Assembly: GCF_019970045.1 (NCBI RefSeq)
Contig: NZ_JAHXYI010000001.1
Span: 124,001 to 188,000, forward strand
Direction: 5' to 3'
Length of the DNA: 64,000 nucleotides
Source of the DNA: Chryseobacterium sp. GVT01B
GTDB lineage: Bacteria > Bacteroidota > Bacteroidia > Flavobacteriales > Weeksellaceae
Both the position numbers and the translations under genes were made by a program. The notes beneath the pieces are model-generated. The model saw only the letters and a list, made by a program, of their open reading frames with translations. It was not told where the DNA came from and did no database searches. Below, piece by piece: positions 7,259-16,659 of this stretch. Numbering within the stretch: position 1 is the first letter of the stretch; every line of letters begins with the position of its first letter.

Positions 7259-9829
7259 ATGAAAAAGAATATATTGTTCCTTTTAGTGATATGTCTTGTT
7301 GCTTCCTGTGCTACCAAAACAAAAAAGCCGGAGCAGCGATCAAAACTATTGAAAGGATTTTCCACATATTACAACACGCTTTTTAATGCGAAAGATGCAT
7401 TAAACAGTGAATTTACAACCAGAGATAAAGGGCATAAGGACAATTTTTATGCACCTTATATTCCCATTCTTACCTATGAAGAACAGCCTTTGGGAAGTGA
7501 TCTCGGACAGTCAGAAGCATTTGCCGAAAACTCCATGAAAATGGCTGAAGTAGCCAACAGACCTTCAGGAAGAGGAAATTCAGGAGTTCCCAATATACCG
7601 GGAGGACCTCAGGGAAATGCTCCTGCAAGACCTGACGGTGAACAAGGTAAAGGAGCTACTACTCTAGAAATTGCAGAAGCAAAAGCTTTAAAAGCGATTA
7701 ATAAATATTCTGTAACCAGAAACGGTGAAGAAAAAAACAAGCAGATTTTTGATGCTTATATGATTCTTGCCCAGGCGAGAATTTATAGAGGAAAATCCCT
7801 GGAAGCGCTGGATGCTCTGAATTATGTGTTTACTCACATGAAAGATGATAAAAGGATTGCACTGGCAAGAATTTATCAGGGACTTGCTTATAATCAAATC
7901 AAAGATTATCACAGAGCTCACGAGACTTTTGCTAAACTGAAAGGAGAAGATATCAATAAGAGCTATGCAAAACTGCTGAGCATTTACTACTCTGAATCTC
8001 TGCTGGATGCAGGTAAAAAGGAAGACGCAGCCAAAGAGCTTGATGATGCTTTTGAACTAAACAGCAACAGAAAACTAAAGAGTAGAATTGCTTATCTGAG
8101 AGGCCAGGTTTTAGAAAATCTGAACCAGAATGATAAAGCAAGAGAAAGCTATACCGCAGCCTATAAATATGCCAATGATTTTGAATTTGAAGTAAAATCA
8201 CAAATTGCCATTGCCAAAACTTTTAATGGTAAAGGTGACTATGCAGGAGCCAAAAACTATCTGGAAGGAATCAGTAAAAAAGGGACTTACGGTTCCAGAA
8301 AAAATGAATTTTATTATGCTTTAGGTTTAATGGCCAATAAAGCAGGCAAAAAAGATGAAGCTCAGCAATTCTTCAGAAAATCACTGTTTGAAAAGGTTTC
8401 TGACCCTCAGATCCGTGGATTGGCTTATTATGAGATAGGAAAAAGCTACTTGGAGAAAAATGATTATATCGGAGCCGGAAGCTATTATGATTCTGCGCTT
8501 GCAGTAATGACTTATGAGCCGTCAAAGATTTTATTAAAAGATCAGTCTGAATACATTAAAAAGATTTCCAAAAATTACTATCTGATTAAAAAGAATGACA
8601 GTATTCTTTCATTGGCAAAGATGAACGACGGTCAGAAAACAGACTACTTCACAAAATATATAGCCAAATTAAAGATTAAAGAAGAAAAAGAAGAACTGGA
8701 AAGAAAACGTGCAGAAAGAAGCAAAGGATTTGATACCGGAGACTACAGCGCTAATTCTATTTTTGCCAATAGTTCTAATGCTTTTGAGGATTTCGGAGTG
8801 ACTACCAAAGGATTTTACTTTGGAAATACAGGAACTGTAAGCAAAGGAACCTCTACCTTTAAACAAGTTTGGGGAGATCGTGCTCTTGCCGATAACTGGC
8901 GTTTTTCAAAGAAAATGGCTTCTATTGAAGATATGAAGAATGAAGCGTTGGGAGTTACTTCAGCACCTAATCCAAGACGTTTTGAACCTTCTTATTATAT
9001 TGAACAGATCCCTACAGATCAGGGTAAATTATCCCAATTGAAAAAAGACAGGGATACCGCTTCTTTAGGTCTGGGAATCATGTATCAGAACTATTTTACC
9101 AACACTCCCCTGGCGACAAAAACGCTGTATGATCTTGTAGATGTAAAACCGGAAGAAAAGGTAATGCTACAGGCATTGTATGAGATTTTTGCCATGAACT
9201 ATGAGAAAAACCCACAGGCTTCTGAAAAAGCAAAACAAATTCTATTGACGGATTATCCTTACACTTCTTATGCTGAATTTGCCAGAAACCCTAAAAACAA
9301 ATCGTTCGTAAAATCAACGGAAGAAGTTGAAAATGAATATAAAAAAGCTTATGCCTTATATGAATCTGAAAAATTTGCAGAAAGTAAGGAAGTGATCGAT
9401 CAGACGCTTCAAAAATTCCCTAAGGATGCATTGGTTCCTAAATTATACCTGCTTAATGCATTTAATGCTGGAAAAGCCAACGGAAAGGAAGTAATGATTC
9501 TGCAGCTTGAACAGATTGCCCTGAATTATTCTAAAACTCCTGAAGGTATAAGGGCTAAAGAAATGCTGGTGTATCTGAAAAGTGACCTCAGCTTCCAGGC
9601 AACGGATAATAAAGGAAATGCTGTTCCACAACAACCAGGAGGAGCACCCGTACAGCCTAATGCCCAGAATACAGGCATTCCGCAAATGAACAATGGAAAA
9701 AATATCAGTACACAAACCCTGAATATAGATCCTGCTCCACAACAGGGAAATCCTGCCCAGCAACAGCAAAAAAATAAGAAACCAGCAGAAACGAAACCTG
9801 CTTCAAAGGCACCGCCAAGACCTCAATAA
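7259..9829 (+). CDS. sprE: SprE/PorW-like TPR lipoprotein of the type IX secretion system
   Basis: An 856-aa lipoprotein: the signal peptide ends in the lipobox VASC with the lipidated Cys at 17. The start TKKPEQRSKLLKGFSTYYNTLFNA is followed by a long row of TPR-like helical pairs (about residues 130-480), a central non-TPR part, further helical repeats at about 630-770, and a Pro/Gln/Asn-rich low-complexity tail. Length, lipobox, TPR content and the N-terminal YYNTLFNAKDAL block agree with the SprE (Flavobacterium) / PorW (Porphyromonas) family. These lipoproteins are needed for type IX secretion and link trans-envelope parts of the machine. It is monocistronic with its own terminator. No other T9SS gene is in the window. 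Confidence 0.8.
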   Translation: MKKNILFLLVICLVASCATKTKKPEQRSKLLKGFSTYYNTLFNAKDALNSEFTTRDKGHKDNFYAPYIPILTYEEQPLGSDLGQSEAFAENSMKMAEVANRPSGRGNSGVPNIPGGPQGNAPARPDGEQGKGATTLEIAEAKALKAINKYSVTRNGEEKNKQIFDAYMILAQARIYRGKSLEALDALNYVFTHMKDDKRIALARIYQGLAYNQIKDYHRAHETFAKLKGEDINKSYAKLLSIYYSESLLDAGKKEDAAKELDDAFELNSNRKLKSRIAYLRGQVLENLNQNDKARESYTAAYKYANDFEFEVKSQIAIAKTFNGKGDYAGAKNYLEGISKKGTYGSRKNEFYYALGLMANKAGKKDEAQQFFRKSLFEKVSDPQIRGLAYYEIGKSYLEKNDYIGAGSYYDSALAVMTYEPSKILLKDQSEYIKKISKNYYLIKKNDSILSLAKMNDGQKTDYFTKYIAKLKIKEEKEELERKRAERSKGFDTGDYSANSIFANSSNAFEDFGVTTKGFYFGNTGTVSKGTSTFKQVWGDRALADNWRFSKKMASIEDMKNEALGVTSAPNPRRFEPSYYIEQIPTDQGKLSQLKKDRDTASLGLGIMYQNYFTNTPLATKTLYDLVDVKPEEKVMLQALYEIFAMNYEKNPQASEKAKQILLTDYPYTSYAEFARNPKNKSFVKSTEEVENEYKKAYALYESEKFAESKEVIDQTLQKFPKDALVPKLYLLNAFNAGKANGKEVMILQLEQIALNYSKTPEGIRAKEMLVYLKSDLSFQATDNKGNAVPQQPGGAPVQPNAQNTGIPQMNNGKNISTQTLNIDPAPQQGNPAQQQQKNKKPAETKPASKAPPRPQ

Positions 9830-9831
9830 AT

Positions 9832-9863
9832 AAAAAAGCGAAGATGTACTCTTCGCTTTTTTT
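9832..9863. terminator. Bidirectional terminator between sprE and tsaB
   Basis: An AAAAAGCGAAGA / TCTTCGCTTTTT stem with a 5-nt loop, A-run on the left and T-run on the right, sits directly after the sprE stop and serves the convergent tsaB gene too. Confidence 0.88.
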
Positions 9864-9906
9864 ATGCAGTTTGCTTATTCTTATCTACTACTCTATCTAA
9901 TAAATA

Positions 9907-10581
9907 TTACGAGCCCTTTTTCTTTACTCCATGGAAATCTTTCAGATAGAAAGGCTCAAAATAAGCCATATCTTCAAATTCTTTATTTTCTATTTTTTCC
10001 AATGTCTTTGTGATAAGATATTTTGCAGAAGGATAAACAGTCTCGTTAAAAACAGCATCAGGAAGATTCAATATCTCTTTTGCCTTCTTGGCACCATCTC
10101 CTACAAACAATACTTTTTTATCTTTGAATTCTTCAAAAGAAGTTTCATCCAAAATCTTGGCTTCGGTCTCAGATAATTCTTTCCCTGTACTACCGTCATA
10201 AACGGCTGTATACACCTCCATTCTCCTTGCATCAATCAAAGGTACTATAAAGTCATAGTTATCGCCTAAAAAAGGCTCTATCATACTTTCAAGAGAATTT
10301 ACAGCAATCAAGGGAACTTTAAGACCATAGCAGAATCCTTTTGCAGAGGCTGCACCAATCCTTAATCCTGTGTAAGATCCGGGACCTTTCCCCAAAGAAA
10401 CGGCTTCAATATCTTTAAGAGCAATCCCTGCTCCTTCCAATGCCCATTCCACATAGGTATGAAGGCTTTCAGATTGTTTATAGTTTTCAGAAACTTCTTC
10501 ACACACGCACAGTAGTTTTTCATTGTCTGATACCGCTACCGAACAGTTTTTGGATGATGTTTCCAGATATAGAATTTTCAT
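9907..10581 (-). CDS. tsaB: TsaB, tRNA threonylcarbamoyladenosine (t6A37) biosynthesis scaffold
   Basis: A 224-aa ASKHA-fold protein that pairs with TsaD (and TsaE) in making the t6A modification of ANN-decoding tRNAs. The opening ILYLETSSKNCSVAVS and the loop SLGKGPGSYTGLRIG at residues 62-76 are the hallmark of TsaB. The C-terminal half is shorter than in TsaD and lacks its metal-binding histidines, which separates it from the catalytic subunit. The length is normal. It is transcribed alone, from a TAAATTTG element about 45 bp upstream. A neighbouring SDR gene is in the same direction but 66 bp further up. Confidence 0.93.
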   Translation of the reverse strand: MKILYLETSSKNCSVAVSDNEKLLCVCEEVSENYKQSESLHTYVEWALEGAGIALKDIEAVSLGKGPGSYTGLRIGAASAKGFCYGLKVPLIAVNSLESMIEPFLGDNYDFIVPLIDARRMEVYTAVYDGSTGKELSETEAKILDETSFEEFKDKKVLFVGDGAKKAKEILNLPDAVFNETVYPSAKYLITKTLEKIENKEFEDMAYFEPFYLKDFHGVKKKGS

Positions 10582-10625
10582 TTTTTTGTTTTAAGCTAAA
10601 CAGCAAAATTGCTTTTAATATTCTG

Positions 10626-10633
10626 CAAATTTA
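10626..10633 (-). promoter_or_regulatory. Promoter -7 element of tsaB
   Basis: TAAATTTG on the minus strand fits TAnnTTTG and leaves a leader of roughly 40 nt before the tsaB ATG. The -33 half is not obvious. Confidence 0.45.
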
Positions 10634-10647
10634 GTCCATTATTTTGA

Positions 10648-11397
10648 CTATTTTCTATAAATCGTTCTCGGTTCTGCCTGAGCACTTGGGTAGATGGTCA
10701 TATCTGAAACCATTACGTGTTTCGGAGCATTCACACAGTAAGCAATGGCATCGGCAATATCCTCTGCTTTCAGGGCTTCATAGCCTGCATATACCGTTGA
10801 AGCTTTCTCGCTGTCACCTTTGAACCTTACCAAAGAGAAATCGGTTTCTACAGCTCCCGGCTGAATATTGGTTACTTTGATTCCGAATTCGGTAAGCTCC
10901 AGTCTCATTCCTTCTGAAATAACGTCTACTGCTTTCTTCGTTGCACAGTACACTACTCCATTGGCATAAGTCTGTCTTGCTGCTACAGAACTGATGTTTA
11001 CTACATGACCTAAATTTTTAGTTTTCATAATAGGAATGATCATTTTAGAAACATAGAGCAGTCCCTTTACGTTCCCATCAATCATAGAATCCCAGTCGTC
11101 CGTCTTACCAGCCGAAAGAGGATCCAGCCCATGGGCATTTCCTGCATTATTGATCAGAACATCAATATCTTTCCAATTCTCAGGAAGCGAGTTAATAGCG
11201 GTTTCCACTTCTTCAAGATTCCTTACATCAAATAATAAACTAAATATTTCGGTATACTGAGAAAGCTCTGTTTTTACAGTTTCCAAAACATCACTTCTTC
11301 TTCCGCAGATAATAATTCTGTTTCCCTGTTTTGCAAGAAGCTCTGCAGTGGCTTTGCCTATTCCGGAAGTTGCTCCGGTGATTAATATTGTCTTCAT
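10648..11397 (-). CDS. Short-chain dehydrogenase/reductase (classical SDR)
   Basis: A 249-aa NAD(P)-dependent oxidoreductase. It shows the cofactor motif TGATSGIG (7-14), NNAG (83-86), the catalytic Ser at about 137 and the YxxxK pair Tyr150/Lys154 (YCATK). An Arg pair after the second strand (CGRR, 31-34) points to NADP(H). The nearest well-known relatives by eye are YdfG-type 3-hydroxy acid/serine dehydrogenases, but SDR substrates cannot be assigned from these motifs. It is followed by tsaB at 66 bp and preceded by yraN at 77 bp, all in the same direction. Confidence 0.85.
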   Translation of the reverse strand: MKTILITGATSGIGKATAELLAKQGNRIIICGRRSDVLETVKTELSQYTEIFSLLFDVRNLEEVETAINSLPENWKDIDVLINNAGNAHGLDPLSAGKTDDWDSMIDGNVKGLLYVSKMIIPIMKTKNLGHVVNISSVAARQTYANGVVYCATKKAVDVISEGMRLELTEFGIKVTNIQPGAVETDFSLVRFKGDSEKASTVYAGYEALKAEDIADAIAYCVNAPKHVMVSDMTIYPSAQAEPRTIYRK

Positions 11398-11474
11398 AAA
11401 ATTATTTATTAACGATATGAATGGAATACTTTATTAAGAATATAATTGTTCCTTCATACATTGTTATTGATTTA

Positions 11475-11846
11475 TTAATTGGCATCCAACGCCTGAAAAG
11501 CATCGGCTATGTGATCAACTTTTAAGTTTCTGCTTTCATCAGGAAGAACGGAGATAATATCAAATCTGACTTCTTTATCTTTATTAAATTCTTCGAGATA
11601 ATGATTAGCAGCAGAAACAATTGATTTTATTTTTGTTTTGGTTACAGCTTCCTGAGGCAGCATAAAAGCATCAGTAGACTTTGCTTTCACTTCCACGATA
11701 ATAATCAGATTATCTTTTTCAGCAATGATATCAATTTCGTTGTGTTTAAAACGAAAGTTTCTGATAAGGATTTTACAACCGTTCTTTTGAAGGTAATCGG
11801 CTGCTATATCTTCTGCTATTTTTCCTAAATCGTTATGATCAGCCAT
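11475..11846 (-). CDS. YraN family (UPF0102) putative endonuclease-like protein
   Basis: A 123-aa protein with a PD-(D/E)xK nuclease-like core: GKIAEDIAADYLQ at the start, then NEIDIIAEKDNLIIIVEVKAKS, which supplies the D...ExK metal-binding set at about residues 38-53. Length and motif order match the UPF0102/YraN family, usually annotated as a Holliday-junction-resolvase-like protein whose function is not settled. It lies 43 bp downstream of the LD-carboxypeptidase gene and may be co-transcribed with it. Confidence 0.88.
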   Translation of the reverse strand: MADHNDLGKIAEDIAADYLQKNGCKILIRNFRFKHNEIDIIAEKDNLIIIVEVKAKSTDAFMLPQEAVTKTKIKSIVSAANHYLEEFNKDKEVRFDIISVLPDESRNLKVDHIADAFQALDAN

Positions 11847-11889
11847 ATTTTGTATTTAAGAGTTTGAAGATAGGAGAGTAGTTGTTTTT

Positions 11890-12819
11890 TTAAAATTCGA
11901 TCTTTACTTTAGTTCCAACCTTCATTTTAACTTGCCCACCAATTAAAAGCGGACGGTTATCTTTAATATGTCCATTCGGGAAACCAAATACTACAGGGAA
12001 TTTATATTTTGAAATTCGTTCCGAGATCAGTTTATAGGCAAATTCATCAAAGCTTTCTTCATAGCTTTTATTTTCCTTTTCGTCTCCCATATTGGTCATA
12101 CCACCGATGATAAGTCCTTTGATTTTACTGAAAACTCCTGCCAGCTCAAGACTCATGATCATACGGTCCAGTGCATAGAAGTTTTCTCCGATATCTTCAA
12201 TAAACAGGATTTTATCTTTAAAATCAAAAGAATATCTGGTCCCTAAAAGAGCATAGATAAGGGCTAAATTCCCTCCGATTAATTCTCCTTCAATATTCCC
12301 TTCTTTATTGAACTGATTTGATTCAAGACTGTATTTTGGCGTTTTCCCTTTTAAAATATCAAAGATCAGATCATAGCTTTCATCAGTAACTCCGAAACTT
12401 GATGTTTTGATGGTCTGCCCGTGAATGGATACGAATCCTTTTTTCAATAGATAGCTTTGTATAACCGTGTTATCAGAATACCCGATGTACCATTTAGGAT
12501 TTTCTGTAAAACCTTTCATTTTCAGATGCTGAATCAGGTGTTGGCATCCGTAGCCTCCTCTGGAAGCCCATACCGCTCGGATCTCTGTATCATTTAAAGC
12601 CCAGTTGATATCTTTTATTCTTTCCTGTTCTGTTCCGGCATAATTATATCCGTTTGAAAATCTTGTGTAGAGATGTTCCCCGAGAACGGGCTCAAAACCT
12701 CTGCTTTTAATCATTTCTATTCCCTTTTCCATTTGAGAGGCATCTACTGCTCCTGCAGGGGAAATAACAGCTATTTTGTCACCTTTTTTAAGGGACTTTG
12801 GAAAGATTATTTTTTTCAT
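11890..12819 (-). CDS. S66-family LD-carboxypeptidase (muropeptide recycling)
   Basis: A 309-aa serine peptidase of family S66. The catalytic triad is visible: Ser115 in GYSDNT, Glu208 in FIEDIGE, and His284 in FPNGH. The WASRGGYGC block at 84-92 is typical as well. These enzymes remove the terminal D-alanine from murein tetrapeptides during cell-wall recycling. Some members are instead microcin-immunity (MccF) proteins, but the overall match and housekeeping context favour LdcA. No signal peptide is seen, so it is cytoplasmic. It overlaps the upstream LysE-type gene by 4 bp. Confidence 0.9.
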   Translation of the reverse strand: MKKIIFPKSLKKGDKIAVISPAGAVDASQMEKGIEMIKSRGFEPVLGEHLYTRFSNGYNYAGTEQERIKDINWALNDTEIRAVWASRGGYGCQHLIQHLKMKGFTENPKWYIGYSDNTVIQSYLLKKGFVSIHGQTIKTSSFGVTDESYDLIFDILKGKTPKYSLESNQFNKEGNIEGELIGGNLALIYALLGTRYSFDFKDKILFIEDIGENFYALDRMIMSLELAGVFSKIKGLIIGGMTNMGDEKENKSYEESFDEFAYKLISERISKYKFPVVFGFPNGHIKDNRPLLIGGQVKMKVGTKVKIEF

Positions 12820-13502
12820 TCTGTTTTTTGATATTTTACTTCTTTCTTTTCTGCTTCCTCCAGCTGTCTTTCAAACTGATTGAACTTTTTGAAACTCTGC
12901 AGGAAGATAAAGAAACTGAAGATAATAAGAATACAGCCAACAACTCTTCTGATTTGGTTGGCCAGTTTTTGTGTTAATTTATCGTGAAATTGCTTGGCAA
13001 GAAATATTTTGGCAAGATCTATTGAAAGGTAAGTACCCAGTACGATCCCTATGTATAAAATAAAACTGCTGGTGTCCGGATATTGATTTCTCACAGAAAT
13101 TACCGTTACCAGCCAGAAAAGAATAACTCCTACATTTAAAAGATTAAAGAAAAAGCCATTGAAAAATGTTTTAATATAATTTTGGCCAATGATCTTTTCT
13201 TCGCCGGGCAAATGCATCTTGGTCTTGGTCACCAGCATCACAATTCCATAAACAAAAATAAGAATGGAAGTGATCCTGTAGAAACCGGGATGCTTATCAA
13301 TTAAAGCTACAATATCTGTACTGGCATAATATGCTGCTACAATACATAATAAATCTGCAGTAATAACTCCAAGATCCAATGACAAGGCATGTCTGGGGCC
13401 TCTGGAAAAGCTGGTTTCAATTAACAGGAAAAATATAGGTCCTATAAAAACCAGGCTCAGCATGAATCCTAATATGATCGCCGATAGTACAAGTTCTAGC
13501 AT
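12816..13502 (-). CDS. LysE-type transporter family membrane protein
   Basis: A 228-aa inner-membrane protein with about six hydrophobic segments. The first carries the family-like SLVFIGPIFFLLIETSFSRGPRHALSLD motif region (G-P-x-F-x...G-x-x-x-A), typical of the LysE/RhtB amino-acid exporter superfamily. The C-terminus ends in a charged Glu/Lys-rich helix. The substrate is unknown. Its stop codon overlaps the start of the LD-carboxypeptidase gene (ATGA-type overlap), so the two are co-translated. A link between the pair, such as export or uptake of wall-derived amino acids, is only inferred. Confidence 0.8.
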   Translation of the reverse strand: MLELVLSAIILGFMLSLVFIGPIFFLLIETSFSRGPRHALSLDLGVITADLLCIVAAYYASTDIVALIDKHPGFYRITSILIFVYGIVMLVTKTKMHLPGEEKIIGQNYIKTFFNGFFFNLLNVGVILFWLVTVISVRNQYPDTSSFILYIGIVLGTYLSIDLAKIFLAKQFHDKLTQKLANQIRRVVGCILIIFSFFIFLQSFKKFNQFERQLEEAEKKEVKYQKTE

Positions 13503-13676
13503 TTAATGTGTTTTAAAATGAATAAAATTCATTTCGTTTTATACAAAGTTATACTTTATGATTTAATTATTCAATAAAGTTGTGATTTATCAAGTGGATT
13601 TTAAGGAGAGTTTAATCTAAAGTTTTTAAGAAAATAGGAGAGGAGAGTATATTCAAATGTTTTTGTTAAAAAAAAT

Positions 13677-13711
13677 AAAAGGCTGAATGTCCATTAACAT
13701 TTCAGCCTTTC
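13677..13711 (-). terminator. Terminator of rnr
   Basis: A stem of AAAGGCTGAA-type sequence paired with TTCAGCCTTT, with one bulge, is followed on the minus strand by a run of eight or more T. It lies 26 bp beyond the rnr stop. Confidence 0.85.
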
Positions 13712-13736
13712 TATAATTTTATAAAAAATCTATTTC

Positions 13737-15890
13737 TTATTTTACGATCTGGAAGTCAAGCTGCTTCTGAATCAGATTGGCTTTCACCACTTTGATCTGA
13801 ACTTCATCTCCTAACTGATACTTGTTTCCATGTCTTATTCCGTATACTGCGTGACTTTTTGCATCATACATATATGAATCGTCTACAAGGTCCCTAAGTT
13901 TGATCAGACCTTCCGCACCGTTTTCAGGAATTTCAACCCAGAAACCGAATTCGGCCACTCCGGAAATAACCCCTCTGAAAGTTTCTCCAAGGTGTTTCTC
14001 CATGAATTTCACCTGCATAAATTTGATAGAATCTCTTTCTGCATCAGCTGCCAGCCTTTCCATGGCACTGCAGTGTTTTGCCTTATCCTCAAGCTCTCCT
14101 CTGTTTGGAGATTTTCCTCCGTCCAGATAATGCTGAAGAAGACGGTGTGCAAGCAAATCCGGGTAACGACGAATAGGAGAGGTAAAGTGACTGTAATACT
14201 CAAACCCTAAACCATAGTGCCCGATTGGTTCAGTAGAGTACACCGCTTTGCTCATACTTCTCATCGCAAGCGTTTCGATCATATTTTCTTCACCTTTTCC
14301 TTTTACATCATGAAGAAGTTTATTCAAAGATGCTGCAACCTTTTTGGTATTGGCAAGATCCATTTTGTATCCAAAGGTGGAAACAAAGTCTCTCAATGAT
14401 TCAAGTTTCGCTGGATCCGGATCATCGTGAACCCTGTAGATAAATGTGTTATTCGTTATCTCACCTTTTCTGCTCAGGGATACATATTCAGATACTTTTT
14501 TATTGGCTAAAAGCATGAATTCCTCAATCAGGTGGTTGGAATCCTTACTTATTTTAAAGTAAACTCCAACAGGTTCATTATTTTCATCAAGATTGAATCT
14601 TACTTCACTTCTGTCAAAAGTAATAGCTCCTTTTCTGATACGTTCATGACGCATAATTTTTGCTAATTTGTCAAGAGTATTGATCTCTTCCGCCAGGTCT
14701 CCCTGTCCGCTTTCAATACGTTCCTGTGCTTCTTCATAGGTAAATCTTCTGTCTGAATGAATAACCGTTCTTCCAAACCATTGTCTCTGAATTTCTGCCT
14801 CGTCGTTCAGTTCAAAAACTGCAGAAAAAGTATATTTATCTTCGTTAGGGCGAAGGGAGCATACATCATTACTCAAAACTTCCGGTAGCATCGGAACCAC
14901 TCTGTCAACAAGGTATACTGAAGTTGCTCTCTTATACGCTTCATCATCAAGAATAGTTCCCGGAACTACATAATGAGATACATCAGCAATATGAACACCA
15001 ATTTCCCAGTTCCCATTTTCCAGTTTTCTAATGGATAAAGCATCATCGAAATCCTTTGCATCTTTAGGGTCAATCGTAAATGTACAGATATTACGCATAT
15101 CCCAACGTTTTAAAGCTTCTTCGTCTGTGATACTTCTGTCTATTTTATCTGCATCTGCTTCTACTTCGGATGGAAACTCGTAAGGCAGACCATATTCTGC
15201 AAGAATAGAGTGGATCTCTGTTTCGTGTTCTCCCGGGGCACCCAGCACCTGAATAATTTCTCCTTCAGGGTTTTTATCTCCCGGTCTCCATTCTGTCATT
15301 TTTACAATGACCTTGTCACCATCTTCAGCAGTATTGAATTTTCCTTTTGGAATAAAGATATCTGTGTTGATTGATTTTTTATCGCAAACCACAAACCCAA
15401 ATTCTTTATGAGCAACCTTCTGAAATGTTCCTACAAATTCAGTTCTGGTACGCTCCAAAACTTCCAGAACGGAGCCTTCCAGTTTCTTTCCTTTATAATG
15501 ATAAGTTATAATAAGAACCTTATCTCCCTGCAAAGCATCCTTCACATTTTTGGCATGTACGAAGACATCATCTTCCAATCCTTCCACACTTACATAAGCA
15601 TTTCCGCTTTGGTTGAAGTCAATAGTTCCGGTAAGTGTTCCTGCTATTTTCAGGTTCACTATATATTTTCCTTTTTCCACTTCTTTGATCTTTTCAGATC
15701 CCTGAAGTTTGTGCAGCGCCTGGATGACAAGTTCTCTTTGTCTTGGATTTTTGTAATCTATTCCGTCGGCGATTTGTTTATAATTATAAATTTTGGATGA
15801 ATTCGCATTCATAAAACGGAGGATCAATCTTCCGATCTCCATCATTTTTAAATCATTTTTATGACTTATATATTTTCTTTTTTTTGGCAT
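13737..15890 (-). CDS. rnr: Ribonuclease R (RNase II/RNB family 3'-5' exoribonuclease)
   Basis: A 717-aa processive exoribonuclease. The order is a winged-helix-like N-terminus (about 1-65), two cold-shock/OB domains (about 70-230), the RNB catalytic domain starting near residue 265 with FTIDPKDAKDFDDALS (the metal-binding Asp cluster), and a C-terminal S1 domain (about 635-715, FRGVISGVAEFGFWVEIPENG). This is the full RNase R architecture and length. It degrades structured RNA and takes part in rRNA quality control. It is monocistronic with a strong terminator. A purely basic N-terminus (MPKKRKYISHKND) is in keeping with RNA binding. Confidence 0.95.
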   Translation of the reverse strand: MPKKRKYISHKNDLKMMEIGRLILRFMNANSSKIYNYKQIADGIDYKNPRQRELVIQALHKLQGSEKIKEVEKGKYIVNLKIAGTLTGTIDFNQSGNAYVSVEGLEDDVFVHAKNVKDALQGDKVLIITYHYKGKKLEGSVLEVLERTRTEFVGTFQKVAHKEFGFVVCDKKSINTDIFIPKGKFNTAEDGDKVIVKMTEWRPGDKNPEGEIIQVLGAPGEHETEIHSILAEYGLPYEFPSEVEADADKIDRSITDEEALKRWDMRNICTFTIDPKDAKDFDDALSIRKLENGNWEIGVHIADVSHYVVPGTILDDEAYKRATSVYLVDRVVPMLPEVLSNDVCSLRPNEDKYTFSAVFELNDEAEIQRQWFGRTVIHSDRRFTYEEAQERIESGQGDLAEEINTLDKLAKIMRHERIRKGAITFDRSEVRFNLDENNEPVGVYFKISKDSNHLIEEFMLLANKKVSEYVSLSRKGEITNNTFIYRVHDDPDPAKLESLRDFVSTFGYKMDLANTKKVAASLNKLLHDVKGKGEENMIETLAMRSMSKAVYSTEPIGHYGLGFEYYSHFTSPIRRYPDLLAHRLLQHYLDGGKSPNRGELEDKAKHCSAMERLAADAERDSIKFMQVKFMEKHLGETFRGVISGVAEFGFWVEIPENGAEGLIKLRDLVDDSYMYDAKSHAVYGIRHGNKYQLGDEVQIKVVKANLIQKQLDFQIVK

Positions 15891-16189
15891 TTTAATTTTC
15901 TTTTAATTAATTTGGTCTTAGTTCAAATAAAACCTTTTTCTAAATCTTTCCCCATTCCTTTTATATAAGGTTATTCAATTTCATCATTAGATTCATTCCG
16001 TACATCATCAGAAATTATCTTTCAGTTTACTTAGAACGGGAGCTTTAGTTTTGTATAAATTTAATACAATTCTTGAGAAGAAAAGAGAAAAACCTTCTAT
16101 TAAATATGTTTCAAATATAAGAAAGGCTTTGGAGAATAATAGAGTGTAATTTCTATTGGACACTGCAAATGTACGAATAAAAAATAAAT
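15891..16189. other. Gap between rnr and the rpiB terminator: no gene seen
   Basis: The stretch holds the upstream region of rnr on one side and, on the other, the rpiB terminator. An 86-codon open frame here (16008-16268, minus) runs through that terminator and into rpiB out of frame and is not credible. No RNA gene or repeat was seen. Confidence 0.5.
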
Positions 16190-16217
16190 AAGGCTTGTAA
16201 TACGATTTACAAGCCTT
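16190..16217 (-). terminator. Terminator of rpiB
   Basis: An 11-bp perfect stem (AAGGCTTGTAA / TTACAAGCCTT, 6-nt loop) begins 8 bp after the rpiB stop, with a T-rich run on the minus strand. Confidence 0.85.
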
Positions 16218-16224
16218 AGTATAT

Positions 16225-16659
16225 TTAGCAAACTGCAATTTTATCAACTCTGTTCTGGTGTCTGCCACCTTCGAAGTCTGTTGAAAGAAATTTATCTACA
16301 ATCTCAATCGCCAGTTCCTTTGATATAAATCTTGCCGGTATTGAAATCATGTTGGCATCATTATGCTGTCTTGCCAGTGTTGCAATCTCCGGCATCCAGC
16401 AAAGAGCGCATCTTATTTTCTGATGTTTGTTCGCAGTGATCTGAACCCCGTTTCCGCTTCCACAGATCAGAATTCCCAGCTCATTTTCTCCGTTTTCCAC
16501 AGAGGTTGCAGCAGGGTGTACAAAGTCCGGATAATCCACACTGTTTGTGGAAAACGTTCCAAAATCCTGAACTTCAAACTTTTCTGAAAGGTAGTTCTTA
16601 ACAATCTCCTTATATTCATAGCCTGCATGGTCCGCTGCGATAGCAATTTTTCTTTTCAT
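16225..16659 (-). CDS. rpiB: Ribose-5-phosphate isomerase B (RpiB/LacAB family)
   Basis: A 144-aa sugar-phosphate isomerase that interconverts ribose 5-phosphate and ribulose 5-phosphate in the pentose phosphate pathway. The start KIAIAADHAGYEYK (substrate-binding DHAG) and the block ICGSGNGVQITANK with the catalytic-type Cys66 are diagnostic. QHNDANMISIPARF is also conserved. Length is standard. Two exact TTWTNCACA DnaA-box matches and a near match fall inside this coding sequence, next to the AT-rich gap on its upstream side (see the origin candidate). It is transcribed alone from a TACCTTTG element. Confidence 0.94.
   Translation of the reverse strand: MKRKIAIAADHAGYEYKEIVKNYLSEKFEVQDFGTFSTNSVDYPDFVHPAATSVENGENELGILICGSGNGVQITANKHQKIRCALCWMPEIATLARQHNDANMISIPARFISKELAIEIVDKFLSTDFEGGRHQNRVDKIAVC

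Noticed and set aside
16008..16268. 86-codon open frame on the minus strand
   Set aside because: It runs through the rpiB terminator and overlaps rpiB out of frame, with no recognisable domain.
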